The position numbers and the translations under genes were made by a program. Of a stretch of DNA of 37,252 nt, positions 1 to 9,799 are shown piece after piece. Each line of letters begins with the position of its first letter. Within the stretch, counting starts at the first letter, position 1. Source of the DNA: Propionibacteriaceae bacterium (GTDB taxonomy: Bacteria > Actinomycetota > Actinomycetes > Propionibacteriales > Propionibacteriaceae); assembly GCA_031261455.1 (NCBI GenBank), contig JAISJP010000017.1:1-37252 (forward strand), in the 5' to 3' direction. The notes beneath the pieces were generated by a model. It saw only the letters and a list, made by a program, of their open reading frames with translations. It searched no databases and had not been told where the DNA came from.

Positions 1-2637
<2,637 letters not shown>

Positions 2638-2657
2638 GGTCCAATCCTAGCCGACGT

Positions 2658-2697
2658 TATATGCAAATCCGACATAGCAATGCTGGATTTGCATATA
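2658..2697. promoter_or_regulatory. 13-bp perfect inverted repeat, possible operator
   Basis: Arms at 2658-2670 (TATATGCAAATCC) and 2685-2697 are exact reverse complements separated by 14 nt. The element is AT-rich in a GC-rich genome and ends 21 nt upstream of the ATPase start codon on the minus strand. A TATAAC-like hexamer for the minus strand and a TATAAT hexamer for the plus strand lie within or next to the arms. It could be an operator overlapping the ATPase promoter. No regulator is identified. Confidence 0.5.
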
Positions 2698-3053
2698 ATA
2701 CTGCTTCGTCCCACACGGTAGCGAGAAGTTCTTGGGGCTCTGAGGCTAGGTGCACTCACGGGGCTGCCATACACATATCATGCTCGATCAGATGCTTTGT
2801 GTTCGAACCGCCTTGTCCATGATCGTCGCCCACGCACTCCAAGCCCCCAAACCATGCCTCCCCGCCCGACGAGGACACGCACATTAATCAAGACGAACCC
2901 GAAAACCGGCCAGAGTCGCGGAAATCTGCGTAACTCTCCATAAATCTGCGAGTTGACGTGGGTCGGGAGCACCTAGGCAGGTCGACTGGTTCACTTTGTG
3001 CTGATCTTGTGTGTACAATAGCAGTACCAAGGCAATACAATAGGGGCTCGACA
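2698..3053. other. Intergenic region with toxin-antitoxin promoter signals
   Basis: About 350 nt without a convincing gene. Near the antitoxin the 8-mer TACAATAG occurs twice, at 3014-3021 and 3036-3043, each containing a -10-like TACAAT. These could be the promoter and an operator repeat for the downstream pair. The 9-mer AAATCTGCG is also repeated in the 2920-2950 stretch. An AGGGG ribosome binding site lies 7 nt before the antitoxin ATG. I see nothing recognisable in 2700-2910. Confidence 0.4.
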
Positions 3054-3323
3054 ATGACTGCTACAACAGTGAATATCAGGATGGACGCAGACCTCAAGAA
3101 GAAAGCTGAGGATCTGTTCTCCGACCTTGGCCTGAACATGACCAGCGCATTGACCATGTTCCTCAAGCAGGCAGTGCGCACTCAGGGCATCCCATTTGAA
3201 GTGACGCGCCAGCCCAACGCCCAAACGCTTGCCGCCATGAAGGAGGCCGAGCGAATCGCGCGCGACCCTGCCGTCCGAGGCTATGACGACCTTGACGAAC
3301 TGCTGTCGGACCTCAAGGCATGA
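3054..3323 (+). CDS. RelB/DinJ-family antitoxin
   Basis: Antitoxin of a type II toxin-antitoxin pair. It should bind the downstream YafQ-like toxin, neutralise it, and repress its own promoter. The 89-residue protein has an N-terminal ribbon-helix-helix segment: TTVNIRMD, then a helix around KKKAEDLFSDLGL, then MTSALTMFLKQAV. This is the classical RelB/DinJ pattern. The C-terminal half, rich in acidic residues and alanine, would be the toxin-wrapping part. The ATG at 3054 is chosen because it follows an AGGGG at 7 nt and begins exactly at the conserved ribbon; an in-frame opening 32 codons upstream lacks family similarity. Its stop codon overlaps the toxin start (ATGA), indicating translational coupling. 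Confidence 0.9.
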   Translation: MTATTVNIRMDADLKKKAEDLFSDLGLNMTSALTMFLKQAVRTQGIPFEVTRQPNAQTLAAMKEAERIARDPAVRGYDDLDELLSDLKA

Positions 3324-3595
3324 AGTACACCGTCAAGCCAACCAACAGGTTCCGCAAGGAGTACAAGCTCGCCATGAAGCGTGGGCTGAACATCCGCCTG
3401 TTGGACGCCGTCATCACAAAGCTCGCCAATGGCGTTCCGCTTGAACCTGCGAACCGTGACCAAGAATTAACGGGCGACTACGCAGGACACCGCGAGTGCC
3501 ACGTCGCACCGGACTGGCTCTTGGTCTACTACATCGATGAGGATGTCTTAGTCCTATCCCTAGTCCGGACGGGTTCGCATAGCGACTTGTTCTAG
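3320..3595 (+). CDS. YafQ-family mRNA interferase toxin
   Basis: Small RelE/ParE-superfamily toxin, predicted to cleave mRNA on the ribosome. The 91-residue length is that of E. coli YafQ. The residues used by YafQ for catalysis appear in place: His57 and His61 in GHRECHV, Asp65 and Trp66 in PDW, and His87 in the C-terminal GSHSDLF. Basic residues at the N-terminus (FRKEYK, KRG) fit ribosome or RNA contact. The start overlaps the antitoxin stop by 4 nt. The complete active site suggests a functional toxin, not a remnant. Family assignment is strong; the target codon cannot be predicted. Confidence 0.9.
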   Translation: MKYTVKPTNRFRKEYKLAMKRGLNIRLLDAVITKLANGVPLEPANRDQELTGDYAGHRECHVAPDWLLVYYIDEDVLVLSLVRTGSHSDLF

Positions 3596-3605
3596 TCTTC
3601 GCCGT

Positions 3606-3917
3606 CTACGCTCTCGCAGTCTCGTCCCAAATTTGATGAGCCGCCCGTCTCTCAAGGTCGGGTTGGTCGTCGCCAAGAAGATAACTTGCCGTAACTCCCA
3701 GAACTTCGGCGATGTCTCCGAGCCTCTCGGCAAGAAGCCCACGTTGACCCCACTCGACTTGGATTAGCATGTTTCGGCTCAATCCAGATTCCAGCGCCAG
3801 CGCTTCTTGCGACAATCCTCTGTCAATCCTGAGAGTTCGGATGCGCTTACCGAGCGCAATCCTTCGAGTCTCCCAGATCGCGCCTCGATTGTCTTCGCGG
3901 TCTGCTGAAGTGGGCAC
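3606..3917 (-). CDS. XRE-family helix-turn-helix regulator
   Basis: Small DNA-binding protein of about 103 residues transcribed towards the toxin gene. Residues about 22-75 form a Cro/C1-type helix-turn-helix: LGKRIRTLRIDRGLSQ, EALALESGLSR, then a recognition-helix region and LGDIAEVLGV, ending with YLLGDD. The usual W/E pattern of XRE domains (QVEWGQRG) is visible. I chose the GTG at 3917 because the frame further upstream encodes an unrelated, Cys- and Leu-rich stretch with no family similarity; the ribosome binding site there is weak, so the start is uncertain. Its target is unknown. It could control itself, the adjacent toxin-antitoxin pair or the small ORFs downstream on the other strand. 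Confidence 0.75.
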   Translation of the reverse strand: MPTSADREDNRGAIWETRRIALGKRIRTLRIDRGLSQEALALESGLSRNMLIQVEWGQRGLLAERLGDIAEVLGVTASYLLGDDQPDLERRAAHQIWDETARA

Positions 3918-3991
3918 TATTCCATGTTTCAGAAGTTTGACCCCAAAGTCTGCCCAACTAGTTGTACACTTCGTTTCAGTGTTCGCGGATA

Positions 3992-4005
3992 CACGACAAG
4001 TCGTG
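3992..4005. promoter_or_regulatory. Short palindrome, possible XRE operator
   Basis: CACGACAAGTCGTG has 6-bp perfect arms around AA. It lies 75 nt upstream of the chosen XRE start, between divergent reading frames. A second short palindrome, GACAA-GTCAG-TTGTC, occurs at 4105-4119. Palindromes of this size are usual XRE targets, but also common by chance. Confidence 0.25.
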
Positions 4006-4152
4006 ACCTTGAGCGCCAAGAGCAGCCCGATACACGCGGGGAGGACAAACAATACTCCCGCACAGAGATGGAAATGAGGAACCCCAAATGGCGTCATTTA
4101 CGGCGACAAGTCAGTTGTCACAGTTAAGCAAATCGCCCAAACACTTCAACAA

Positions 4153-4479
4153 GTGTTCAAGGCAAATGGGCTAAAGAAAGTCTCAGAAATCACCTCAGGC
4201 ACCGGCGCCCTAGAGGCTTTCGATGACAAGTCAGACATCCAAGTCCAGGCAGAAGGCACAACGCCTGGCCTCTTTGGCAAAGACTGGTTCGTCGCCGTGT
4301 ACGTGGATGACACAGGCAATGCGCGCCATGTTGAAGCTATCAGCCACGATGGCTTCAACATTCTCGCAAAAGCGGTGGTGGGTGTGCTCAGTATGCCTGA
4401 TGGGGGCGATCCGGAAATGAAGATCAGCGGAAAGGTCAGTGCGCAGATCGCACAAGCCATCATCTCTGCCGTGAGCTAG
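4153..4479 (+). CDS. Hypothetical protein, possibly frameshifted at its N-terminus
   Basis: I do not recognise a family. The 108 residues from GTG 4153 look like real protein, with alternating hydrophobic pattern (WFVAVYVDDTGN, then GFNILAKAVVGVLS) and no low complexity. The open frame extends upstream to 4078 with plausible protein-like sequence (VVTVKQIAQTLQQVF) but contains no ATG, GTG or TTG there. An ATG at 4088 preceded by GAGGA at an ideal 7-nt spacing lies in a different frame and stops after 28 codons. The simplest reading is a gene that began at 4088 and suffered a one-base frameshift in the first 10 codons. Alternatives are a start at GTG 4153 or a sequencing error. Overall reality 0.6, function unknown. 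Confidence 0.5.
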   Translation: MFKANGLKKVSEITSGTGALEAFDDKSDIQVQAEGTTPGLFGKDWFVAVYVDDTGNARHVEAISHDGFNILAKAVVGVLSMPDGGDPEMKISGKVSAQIAQAIISAVS

Positions 4480-4525
4480 CGACAAAGAGTCCAGTTGCCA
4501 CTGCAGGCCACGAAAGAGGCTAGCA

Positions 4526-4783
4526 ATGTCCAGAGATTACAGCGACGACGGGGGCGCTAGCGACGCCCGAGTAATCAGGTGTAGCGACATTGGATCGGCC
4601 AAGCTCCAAGCAATCATCAACAGGTTGCAGCATGTGCTCGCGGACGACCAACGCATCGTTTCGAGACCGGGATTCAACCCCTCCAGAAGCTCAAACGACA
4701 TGGAGCGAGTTCTTGAGATTGACTTGCTTGAAGGGAACCTCCATCTCGCTCGATCTCGACAGTCTGGTTTACTGGGCACCTAA
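4526..4783 (+). CDS. Hypothetical 85-residue ORF
   Basis: No recognisable family. It starts with ATG after an AAAGAGG at about 6-nt spacing, 46 nt beyond the preceding hypothetical gene and in the same direction, so the two could be co-transcribed. The predicted protein has an acidic N-terminus (DYSDDGG), a possible amphipathic helix (LQAIINRLQHVLADDQ) and a segment ERVLEIDLLEGNL. It ends abruptly. The next frame continues with LDLDSLVYWAPKT-like sequence, so a frameshift near 4745-4765 is possible and this may be a gene fragment. Nothing supports a function. Confidence 0.35.
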   Translation: MSRDYSDDGGASDARVIRCSDIGSAKLQAIINRLQHVLADDQRIVSRPGFNPSRSSNDMERVLEIDLLEGNLHLARSRQSGLLGT

Positions 4784-4881
4784 GACCCGAGGGATTTCGA
4801 CGAAGTCACTCTCGGAGACACAAAAATCGCCACATGAGGTGCGTAGAGTTGCCTCATCCGACTACAGAATAGAGGAGAAAC

Positions 4882-5004
4882 ATGGCTTGTGCATGCCAAG
4901 GAAAGGTCAACAATGCGAACGGACGGTGCCCCAGTTGCAACGAGGCAATCGTTCATCACATTCCGGTTGAACGGCACGCCTGCACTTACGGTAAGTGCTC
5001 GTAG
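4882..5004 (+). CDS. 40-residue cysteine-rich small protein
   Basis: Short ORF with an excellent ribosome binding site (AGAGGAGAAAC directly upstream of the ATG). The product begins MACACQGK and has six cysteines at positions 3, 5, 16, 19, 34 and 39, including CxC at the N-terminus, CPSC in the middle, and HAC plus KCS at the end. It also has histidines at 25, 26 and 32. CPSC with paired Cys/His suggests a small zinc-ribbon-like or metal-binding protein. A disulfide-rich or modified peptide is another option, but there is no signal peptide and no maturation enzyme nearby. It lies downstream of two hypothetical ORFs on the same strand and ends 97 nt before the convergent activase gene. I do not recognise a family. 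Confidence 0.55.
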   Translation: MACACQGKVNNANGRCPSCNEAIVHHIPVERHACTYGKCS

Positions 5005-5105
5005 CAGCTTCTGGCGAAGAACACCGTAGCCCTGCGTTCGAGGCACTGGCCCACGCAGACCCGTTCTTGCTCTACCAGTGGTGGCGGGTGCCCTGCACCC
5101 ACTAG
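4995..5105 (+). CDS. Possible 36-residue ORF overlapping the Cys-rich gene
   Basis: Opens with GTG at 4995, overlapping the last 10 nt of the cysteine-rich ORF in another frame, and ends at TAG 5103-5105. The peptide has a compact hydrophobic, aromatic end (FLLYQWWRVPC) and mostly G/C third codon positions, consistent with coding in this genome. There is no independent ribosome binding site, so it would depend on coupling to the upstream ORF. It could equally be chance or the tail of a decayed gene. Confidence 0.2.
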   Translation: MLVAASGEEHRSPAFEALAHADPFLLYQWWRVPCTH

Positions 5106-8100
5106 CGCGAAACCAACTGATTTTCAGGCAGATCCCAGGGTGCCAGCGACGGAAGCGTGCCGGCACGCTTGTGGGCGGTGGCTACCATCAGCTTGATCCG
5201 GTTCAGTTGGTTGACCTCGGAGGCACCCGGGTCGTAGTCGATGGAGACCAGGTTGACCTCAGGGTGCTGACGCCGGAGTTCGGCAAACATTCCACGTCCG
5301 ACTACGTGATTTGGTAGGCAGGCGAACGGTTGACAGCAGATGATGTTGGGGGCGCCGGAATGGATCAGCTCGATCATCTCGCCGACCATGAACCAGCCCT
5401 CACCGGCATCGGTGCCGGGCGAGATCACCTCTTCGGCGTAGTCGCGGATCGTGTAGATGTCCTTGGCCACGTCGAACTTGCCGCCGCACTTGCGCAGGGC
5501 ATCCTTCGCCACGTTCTCGTAGCGGTCGAAGAACCAGACGCCTAGGCGCGAGTTGCGCACACTCGCCTTGGAACCGACGCCAAGGTTGGCCAAGCGCCAG
5601 TCGGCAGCGGCGAAGTTGTAGGCGAAGAAGCCAGCCAGACCAGGAAGGACCGCCTCGCAGCCCTCGTCCTCGATGACGCCTACCACGTTGTTGTTGGCGT
5701 CTGGTTGGTACTTGACCAAAATCTCGCCGACAACACCGACGCGCGGCTTGCGGGGGATGTCCAGCAGGGGCAGTTCGTCAAACTCGCGCACACATGTGCG
5801 AATCAGCTTGTGGAAACCGAGACGTCCACCAAATGTGGCCGAGCGTTTGCCACCCGACGCGAAGAACTCGCACGCAATGTCGCTCCAGCGCCGATAAAGC
5901 CTGTTGGCGCTGTCCTCGACCTGCTCATACGGCCGCACCCGCAACAGCACGTTCTGCAGCAGGTCGCCGATCACCAGCGCCTCCAAGGCGCGATGCAGTG
6001 CCGGAATGCCCACGTGGAAACCGGGGTTGGTTTCCAGCCCACCGGTCGACAACGCGATGACGGGCACCTGGCCATATCCAGCTTGCGACAAGCCCTTACG
6101 CAGCATTCCGACGTAGTTTGTGGCCCGGCACATGCCGCCGGTCTGGGTGATGATGACGCTCGAATTGTCGAGGTCGGCGCCGCCGGTCGCGAACACATTG
6201 ATCAACTGGCCGATCACCATCACTGCGGGGAAGCAGGCGTCATTGTTAACGAACTTCAGGCCACATTCGATGTCGTCTTTCGAGGCAGACTCCAGGATGT
6301 GCAGGTTGTAACCCAACTGCCGGAACACCGGCTCCAGCATCCGGAAATGAATCGGGCTCATCTGCGGTCCAAAGATGGTGTGCGTGCCCTTGTGTTCCGG
6401 CATAAATCTCGGCCGCGGCGGGGCCTCGACCATCGGGACTGCAACATCGTCATCGCTCGCGACGACACAGTCCCCAGTCCGTTCACCGATGGCCGCGGCC
6501 AACGAACGCAAACGGATGGTGACGGCGCCAAGGTTCGACACCTCGTCGATCTTCAGCAGCGTGTAGGTGTCGCCGCCGGACTCAATGATCTCCTGCACCT
6601 GATCGGTGGTGATGGCGTCCAGGCCACAACCGAACGAGTTCAACTGCACCAGGTTAGCGTCCGGCATCACGCGCACCTGCGCGGCGGCCTCGTATAGACG
6701 AGTGTGGTAAGTCCACTGGTCCATCACGCGGATGGGGCGCTCAAGGTGGGTGTGGCGCATGCCGTGGGTCAGGGCATCCTCGCTGAGCACCACCATGCCG
6801 AGCTTGACGATCGCCTCCGGGATGCCGTGGTGGATCTCCGGATCGACGTGGTAGGGGCGTCCGGCTAGCACAATCACGCGTTTGCCGGTCTCTGCGGCGT
6901 ACTGCATGGCGCGGTCGCCCTCGCGCTTGATGTCGGCCTGCACCAGGTCGAGTTCGGCGAAACCCGCCGCAACCGCCTCGCGAGCCTCCTTCAGGGTGAC
7001 GTGCCAGTCGGCAAAGATCTCGGTGAGACGCTTGGCTAGGTGTTCCGGCTTGTCGAGGTTGACGAACGGGTCGAGGTAGCGCACGCCGTCCTCGCGTAGT
7101 CGGGTGACGTTCTTCTCGATGACCTGCGGATAGTAGGCGACGATGGGGCAGGTGTAGTTGTTGTCGGCGTCCGTGAACGTCTGCCGTTCATAGTTGACGC
7201 ACGGGAAGAAGATGGTCTTGATGCCGTGATCCAGCAGCCACTCGACGTGGCCGTGCGCCAGTTTGGCCGGGTAGCACACGTTTTCTGCCGGGATTGACTC
7301 CATCCCAGACTCGAAGAGAGCGTGGCTGGAGCGGGCAGAGAGCATCACGCGGAACCGCAGTTTGGTCAGGATCGTGAACCACAGCGGATAGTCCTCGTAC
7401 ATGCCCAGCGCGCGCGGGATGCCGATATCGCCCCTAGTGGCGTCCTGTTCGCTGAGATGATGATAGGCAAAGATCCGGGTGTACTTGTAGTCGTACAGGT
7501 TGGGAACTTCGCTCTTCTTGGGCCGCTTCTCCAGCGACGCCCCCCGCTCGCAGCGGTTGCCGGACACGTTGCGCGTGCCGTCGTCAAACAAGGTGATGGT
7601 CAGCTTGCAGTGGTTCTGGCACAGTTGGCAGGTGCGCTGCTCGGACTCGCAAGTGAGCGCATCCAGATCGCGGAACATGAACGCACTGACGGTTGCGGAC
7701 TCTGCCGTGCCAACGCTGCCCACGCTTGACGGTGGGAGGGACGAGGGCAACGCTGACTCCAGCATCGCCCCCCTCGCATCTTCTAGGTCATCAAGTCTGG
7801 ACGAGAAGAGTCCGGCAGTTGCAGTTGTGGACTCGAAGGCGTGAGCACCGGCCGACCTGACGGCGGTTGGCTTCGGCAAGGCAGTCGGCGCATAGTGCAT
7901 CTGGGCGGTGAGCGCGGCACCGTAGGCACCCATCAGTCCGGCGATGTTGGGACGGATGACTTCCACGCCGGTGAGCAGTTCGAAGGCGCGCAGCACGGCG
8001 TCGTTGAGGAACGTGCCGCCCTGCACCACCACGCAGTCGCCCAACTCGGACTCGTCGCGCAGTTTGATCACCTTGTAGAGGGCGTTTCGCACCACCGAGT

Positions 8101-9631
8101 AGGACAAGCCCGCCGAGATGTCGGCCAGCCCAGCACCCTCCTTCTGCGCGGCTTTGACCGACGAGTTCATGAAGACGGTGCAGCGTGACCCCAAGTCAAC
8201 CGGGTTTTCGGCCTCGCATCCAGCGGCCGCAAATGTGGCGACATCAGTGTTCATGGTGGTCGCGAACGTCTGCAGGAACGAGCCGCACCCCGACGAACAC
8301 GCCTCGTTGACGGCGATGGAGTCGATGACGCCAGCCCGCAGTTTCAGGAACTTCATGTCCTGACCGCCGATGTCGATCACTGACGTGACACCCGGCGCCA
8401 CAGCCTTCGCGGCGCGGTAGTGCGCCATGGTCTCGATCTCACCCTCGTCGGCGTGCAATGCCGCCTTGACTAGGGTCTCCCCATATCCGGTGACGCAGGT
8501 GCGGGCCACGTACGCGCCCTCGGGCAGTACTGAGCGGATCTCACGGGCGATGCGCACCGCGGCGGCAATCGGGTCGCCCTCGTTGCTGCCGTACGTCGAG
8601 TAGCGGATGCGTCGGTCCGGGTCCATCAGCACAGATTTGATGGTGGTTGAACCGGCGTCGATACCCAGGAACAGCGGCCCCGTTGCGCCATCTAACGGCA
8701 GCTCATCGACGTGATGACTAGCATGTTTAGCATCAAACGCGGCTCGTTCGGCAGCGTCCACAAACAGGGGACGCATACTCTTGCCGAAGTTGTCGCCCGG
8801 TGCCTTGGCGAGTTCGGCGACGATGTGCGGCAGGCTCAACGCCGGGGCAGGGCAAAGGAAGGCGGCCCCCATGGCCACATAGAGTTGCGCGTTGTCGGGC
8901 AGCACAAACGAGTCCACCTGGGGCAGAGCACGCACATAGGCGGCGCGCAGTTCGGACAGGAAGTGCAGCGGTCCACCTAGGAAGATGACGTTGCCGCGGA
9001 TCGGATGCCCACATGCCAACCCGGCGATGGTCTGATTGGCAACCGCCGCAAACACCGAAGCGGCAATGTCGGCATGCGCCGCGCCTTGATTCAGCAGCGG
9101 CTGAATGTCGGACTTGGCAAACACCCCACAGCGCGAAGCGATCGGATACAGATTGACGTGCTGACTAGCCAAATCGTTCAGTCCAATGGCGTCAGTCTTC
9201 AACAGCACGGCCATCTGGTCGATGAAGGCGCCCGTGCCACCAGCACAGGTGCCGTTCATGCGCTGCTCGGGCACCGGGTGCAGGTAGGTGATCTTGGCGT
9301 CCTCGCCGCCTAACTCGATGACCACATCGGCCTCTGGGTTCAGTCGCTCGATCGCGGCGGTCGCGGCGATGACCTCCTGCACGAACGGCACGCCCATGAT
9401 CTTGGCAACGCTCAGGCCGCCAGAACCCGTCATCGCAACGCGGAACTGCTGGTCAGGAAGCGCCGACTGCACGTCCTCAAGCAGATGCACCAGCTCGCCA
9501 CGCACGTCGGCGTTGTGACGGCGGTAGGCAGAGAAGACGACATCACCCGCGTCGTCCAGCACCACAGCCTTGACTGTCGTCGAACCAATGTCAAGACCCA
9601 GGGAAAGTGTGCGAGTCAAGTCTTCCGTCAT
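5102..9631 (-). CDS. Double-domain acyl-CoA dehydratase activase-like protein
   Basis: Very large (1509 residues) member of the BadF/BadG/BcrA/HgdC group, ASKHA-fold ATPases that in characterised cases feed electrons to 2-hydroxyacyl-CoA dehydratases through a [4Fe-4S] cluster. The first ASKHA domain spans about residues 10-260 (GLDIGSTTVKAV; GTCAGGTGAF at 127-136). The second spans about 320-590 (GIDAGSTTIKSV; CSSGCGSF near 445). Next is a cysteine cluster CQLCQNHC near 670 with GNRCERG, and then a long DUF2229/HgdB-like C-terminal region to the end. No dehydratase subunit genes lie nearby, so it is an orphan whose substrate is unknown. Its ATG sits inside a 16-nt tandem repeat, and a palindrome lies in the divergent promoter region. 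Family secure, function inferred only loosely. Confidence 0.85.
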   Translation of the reverse strand: MTEDLTRTLSLGLDIGSTTVKAVVLDDAGDVVFSAYRRHNADVRGELVHLLEDVQSALPDQQFRVAMTGSGGLSVAKIMGVPFVQEVIAATAAIERLNPEADVVIELGGEDAKITYLHPVPEQRMNGTCAGGTGAFIDQMAVLLKTDAIGLNDLASQHVNLYPIASRCGVFAKSDIQPLLNQGAAHADIAASVFAAVANQTIAGLACGHPIRGNVIFLGGPLHFLSELRAAYVRALPQVDSFVLPDNAQLYVAMGAAFLCPAPALSLPHIVAELAKAPGDNFGKSMRPLFVDAAERAAFDAKHASHHVDELPLDGATGPLFLGIDAGSTTIKSVLMDPDRRIRYSTYGSNEGDPIAAAVRIAREIRSVLPEGAYVARTCVTGYGETLVKAALHADEGEIETMAHYRAAKAVAPGVTSVIDIGGQDMKFLKLRAGVIDSIAVNEACSSGCGSFLQTFATTMNTDVATFAAAGCEAENPVDLGSRCTVFMNSSVKAAQKEGAGLADISAGLSYSVVRNALYKVIKLRDESELGDCVVVQGGTFLNDAVLRAFELLTGVEVIRPNIAGLMGAYGAALTAQMHYAPTALPKPTAVRSAGAHAFESTTATAGLFSSRLDDLEDARGAMLESALPSSLPPSSVGSVGTAESATVSAFMFRDLDALTCESEQRTCQLCQNHCKLTITLFDDGTRNVSGNRCERGASLEKRPKKSEVPNLYDYKYTRIFAYHHLSEQDATRGDIGIPRALGMYEDYPLWFTILTKLRFRVMLSARSSHALFESGMESIPAENVCYPAKLAHGHVEWLLDHGIKTIFFPCVNYERQTFTDADNNYTCPIVAYYPQVIEKNVTRLREDGVRYLDPFVNLDKPEHLAKRLTEIFADWHVTLKEAREAVAAGFAELDLVQADIKREGDRAMQYAAETGKRVIVLAGRPYHVDPEIHHGIPEAIVKLGMVVLSEDALTHGMRHTHLERPIRVMDQWTYHTRLYEAAAQVRVMPDANLVQLNSFGCGLDAITTDQVQEIIESGGDTYTLLKIDEVSNLGAVTIRLRSLAAAIGERTGDCVVASDDDVAVPMVEAPPRPRFMPEHKGTHTIFGPQMSPIHFRMLEPVFRQLGYNLHILESASKDDIECGLKFVNNDACFPAVMVIGQLINVFATGGADLDNSSVIITQTGGMCRATNYVGMLRKGLSQAGYGQVPVIALSTGGLETNPGFHVGIPALHRALEALVIGDLLQNVLLRVRPYEQVEDSANRLYRRWSDIACEFFASGGKRSATFGGRLGFHKLIRTCVREFDELPLLDIPRKPRVGVVGEILVKYQPDANNNVVGVIEDEGCEAVLPGLAGFFAYNFAAADWRLANLGVGSKASVRNSRLGVWFFDRYENVAKDALRKCGGKFDVAKDIYTIRDYAEEVISPGTDAGEGWFMVGEMIELIHSGAPNIICCQPFACLPNHVVGRGMFAELRRQHPEVNLVSIDYDPGASEVNQLNRIKLMVATAHKRAGTLPSLAPWDLPENQLVSR

Positions 9632-9658
9632 CTCCTGTCTGCGTCATCTCCTGTCTGC
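9627..9658. repeat. 16-nt tandem duplication over the activase start
   Basis: GTCATCTCCTGTCTGC occurs twice in perfect tandem (9627-9642 and 9643-9658). Read on the minus strand, each copy carries AGGAG followed directly by ATGAC, so both the Shine-Dalgarno-like box and the start codon are duplicated. The upstream ATG is out of frame with the long ORF because 16 is not a multiple of three. Confidence 0.8.
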
Positions 9659-9688
9659 CATTTTGGAGACTGTCAAATCCGTAGATAA

Positions 9689-9709
9689 CCTACGTTACCG
9701 TAACTTAGG
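9689..9709. promoter_or_regulatory. 21-bp near-perfect palindrome in divergent promoter region
   Basis: CCTACGTTAC-C-GTAACTTAGG has 10-bp arms with one mismatch and a core GTTACCGTAAC. It sits between the divergent activase and tyrosine phosphatase genes, 58 nt from the activase start. The size and sequence style resemble TetR-family operators. No TetR gene is present in the window, so the regulator, if real, is encoded elsewhere. Confidence 0.45.
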
Positions 9710-9799
9710 ACACTAGTGTGTAGTGACTCCTCACATGTCGGACGTCAAAACACCTGCAGTTTACGCGTGGGAGACGCGAAAGTCGGGCACACTTGTGTT

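Noticed and set aside
3918..4097. Longer N-terminus for the XRE protein
   Set aside because: The extra residues form a Cys/Leu-rich stretch unlike any XRE protein, and overlap the opposite-strand hypothetical gene.
5705..6697. 330-codon plus-strand frame antisense to the activase
   Set aside because: Shadow of a high-GC gene: no domain, no ribosome binding site, and the minus-strand frame has clear conserved motifs.
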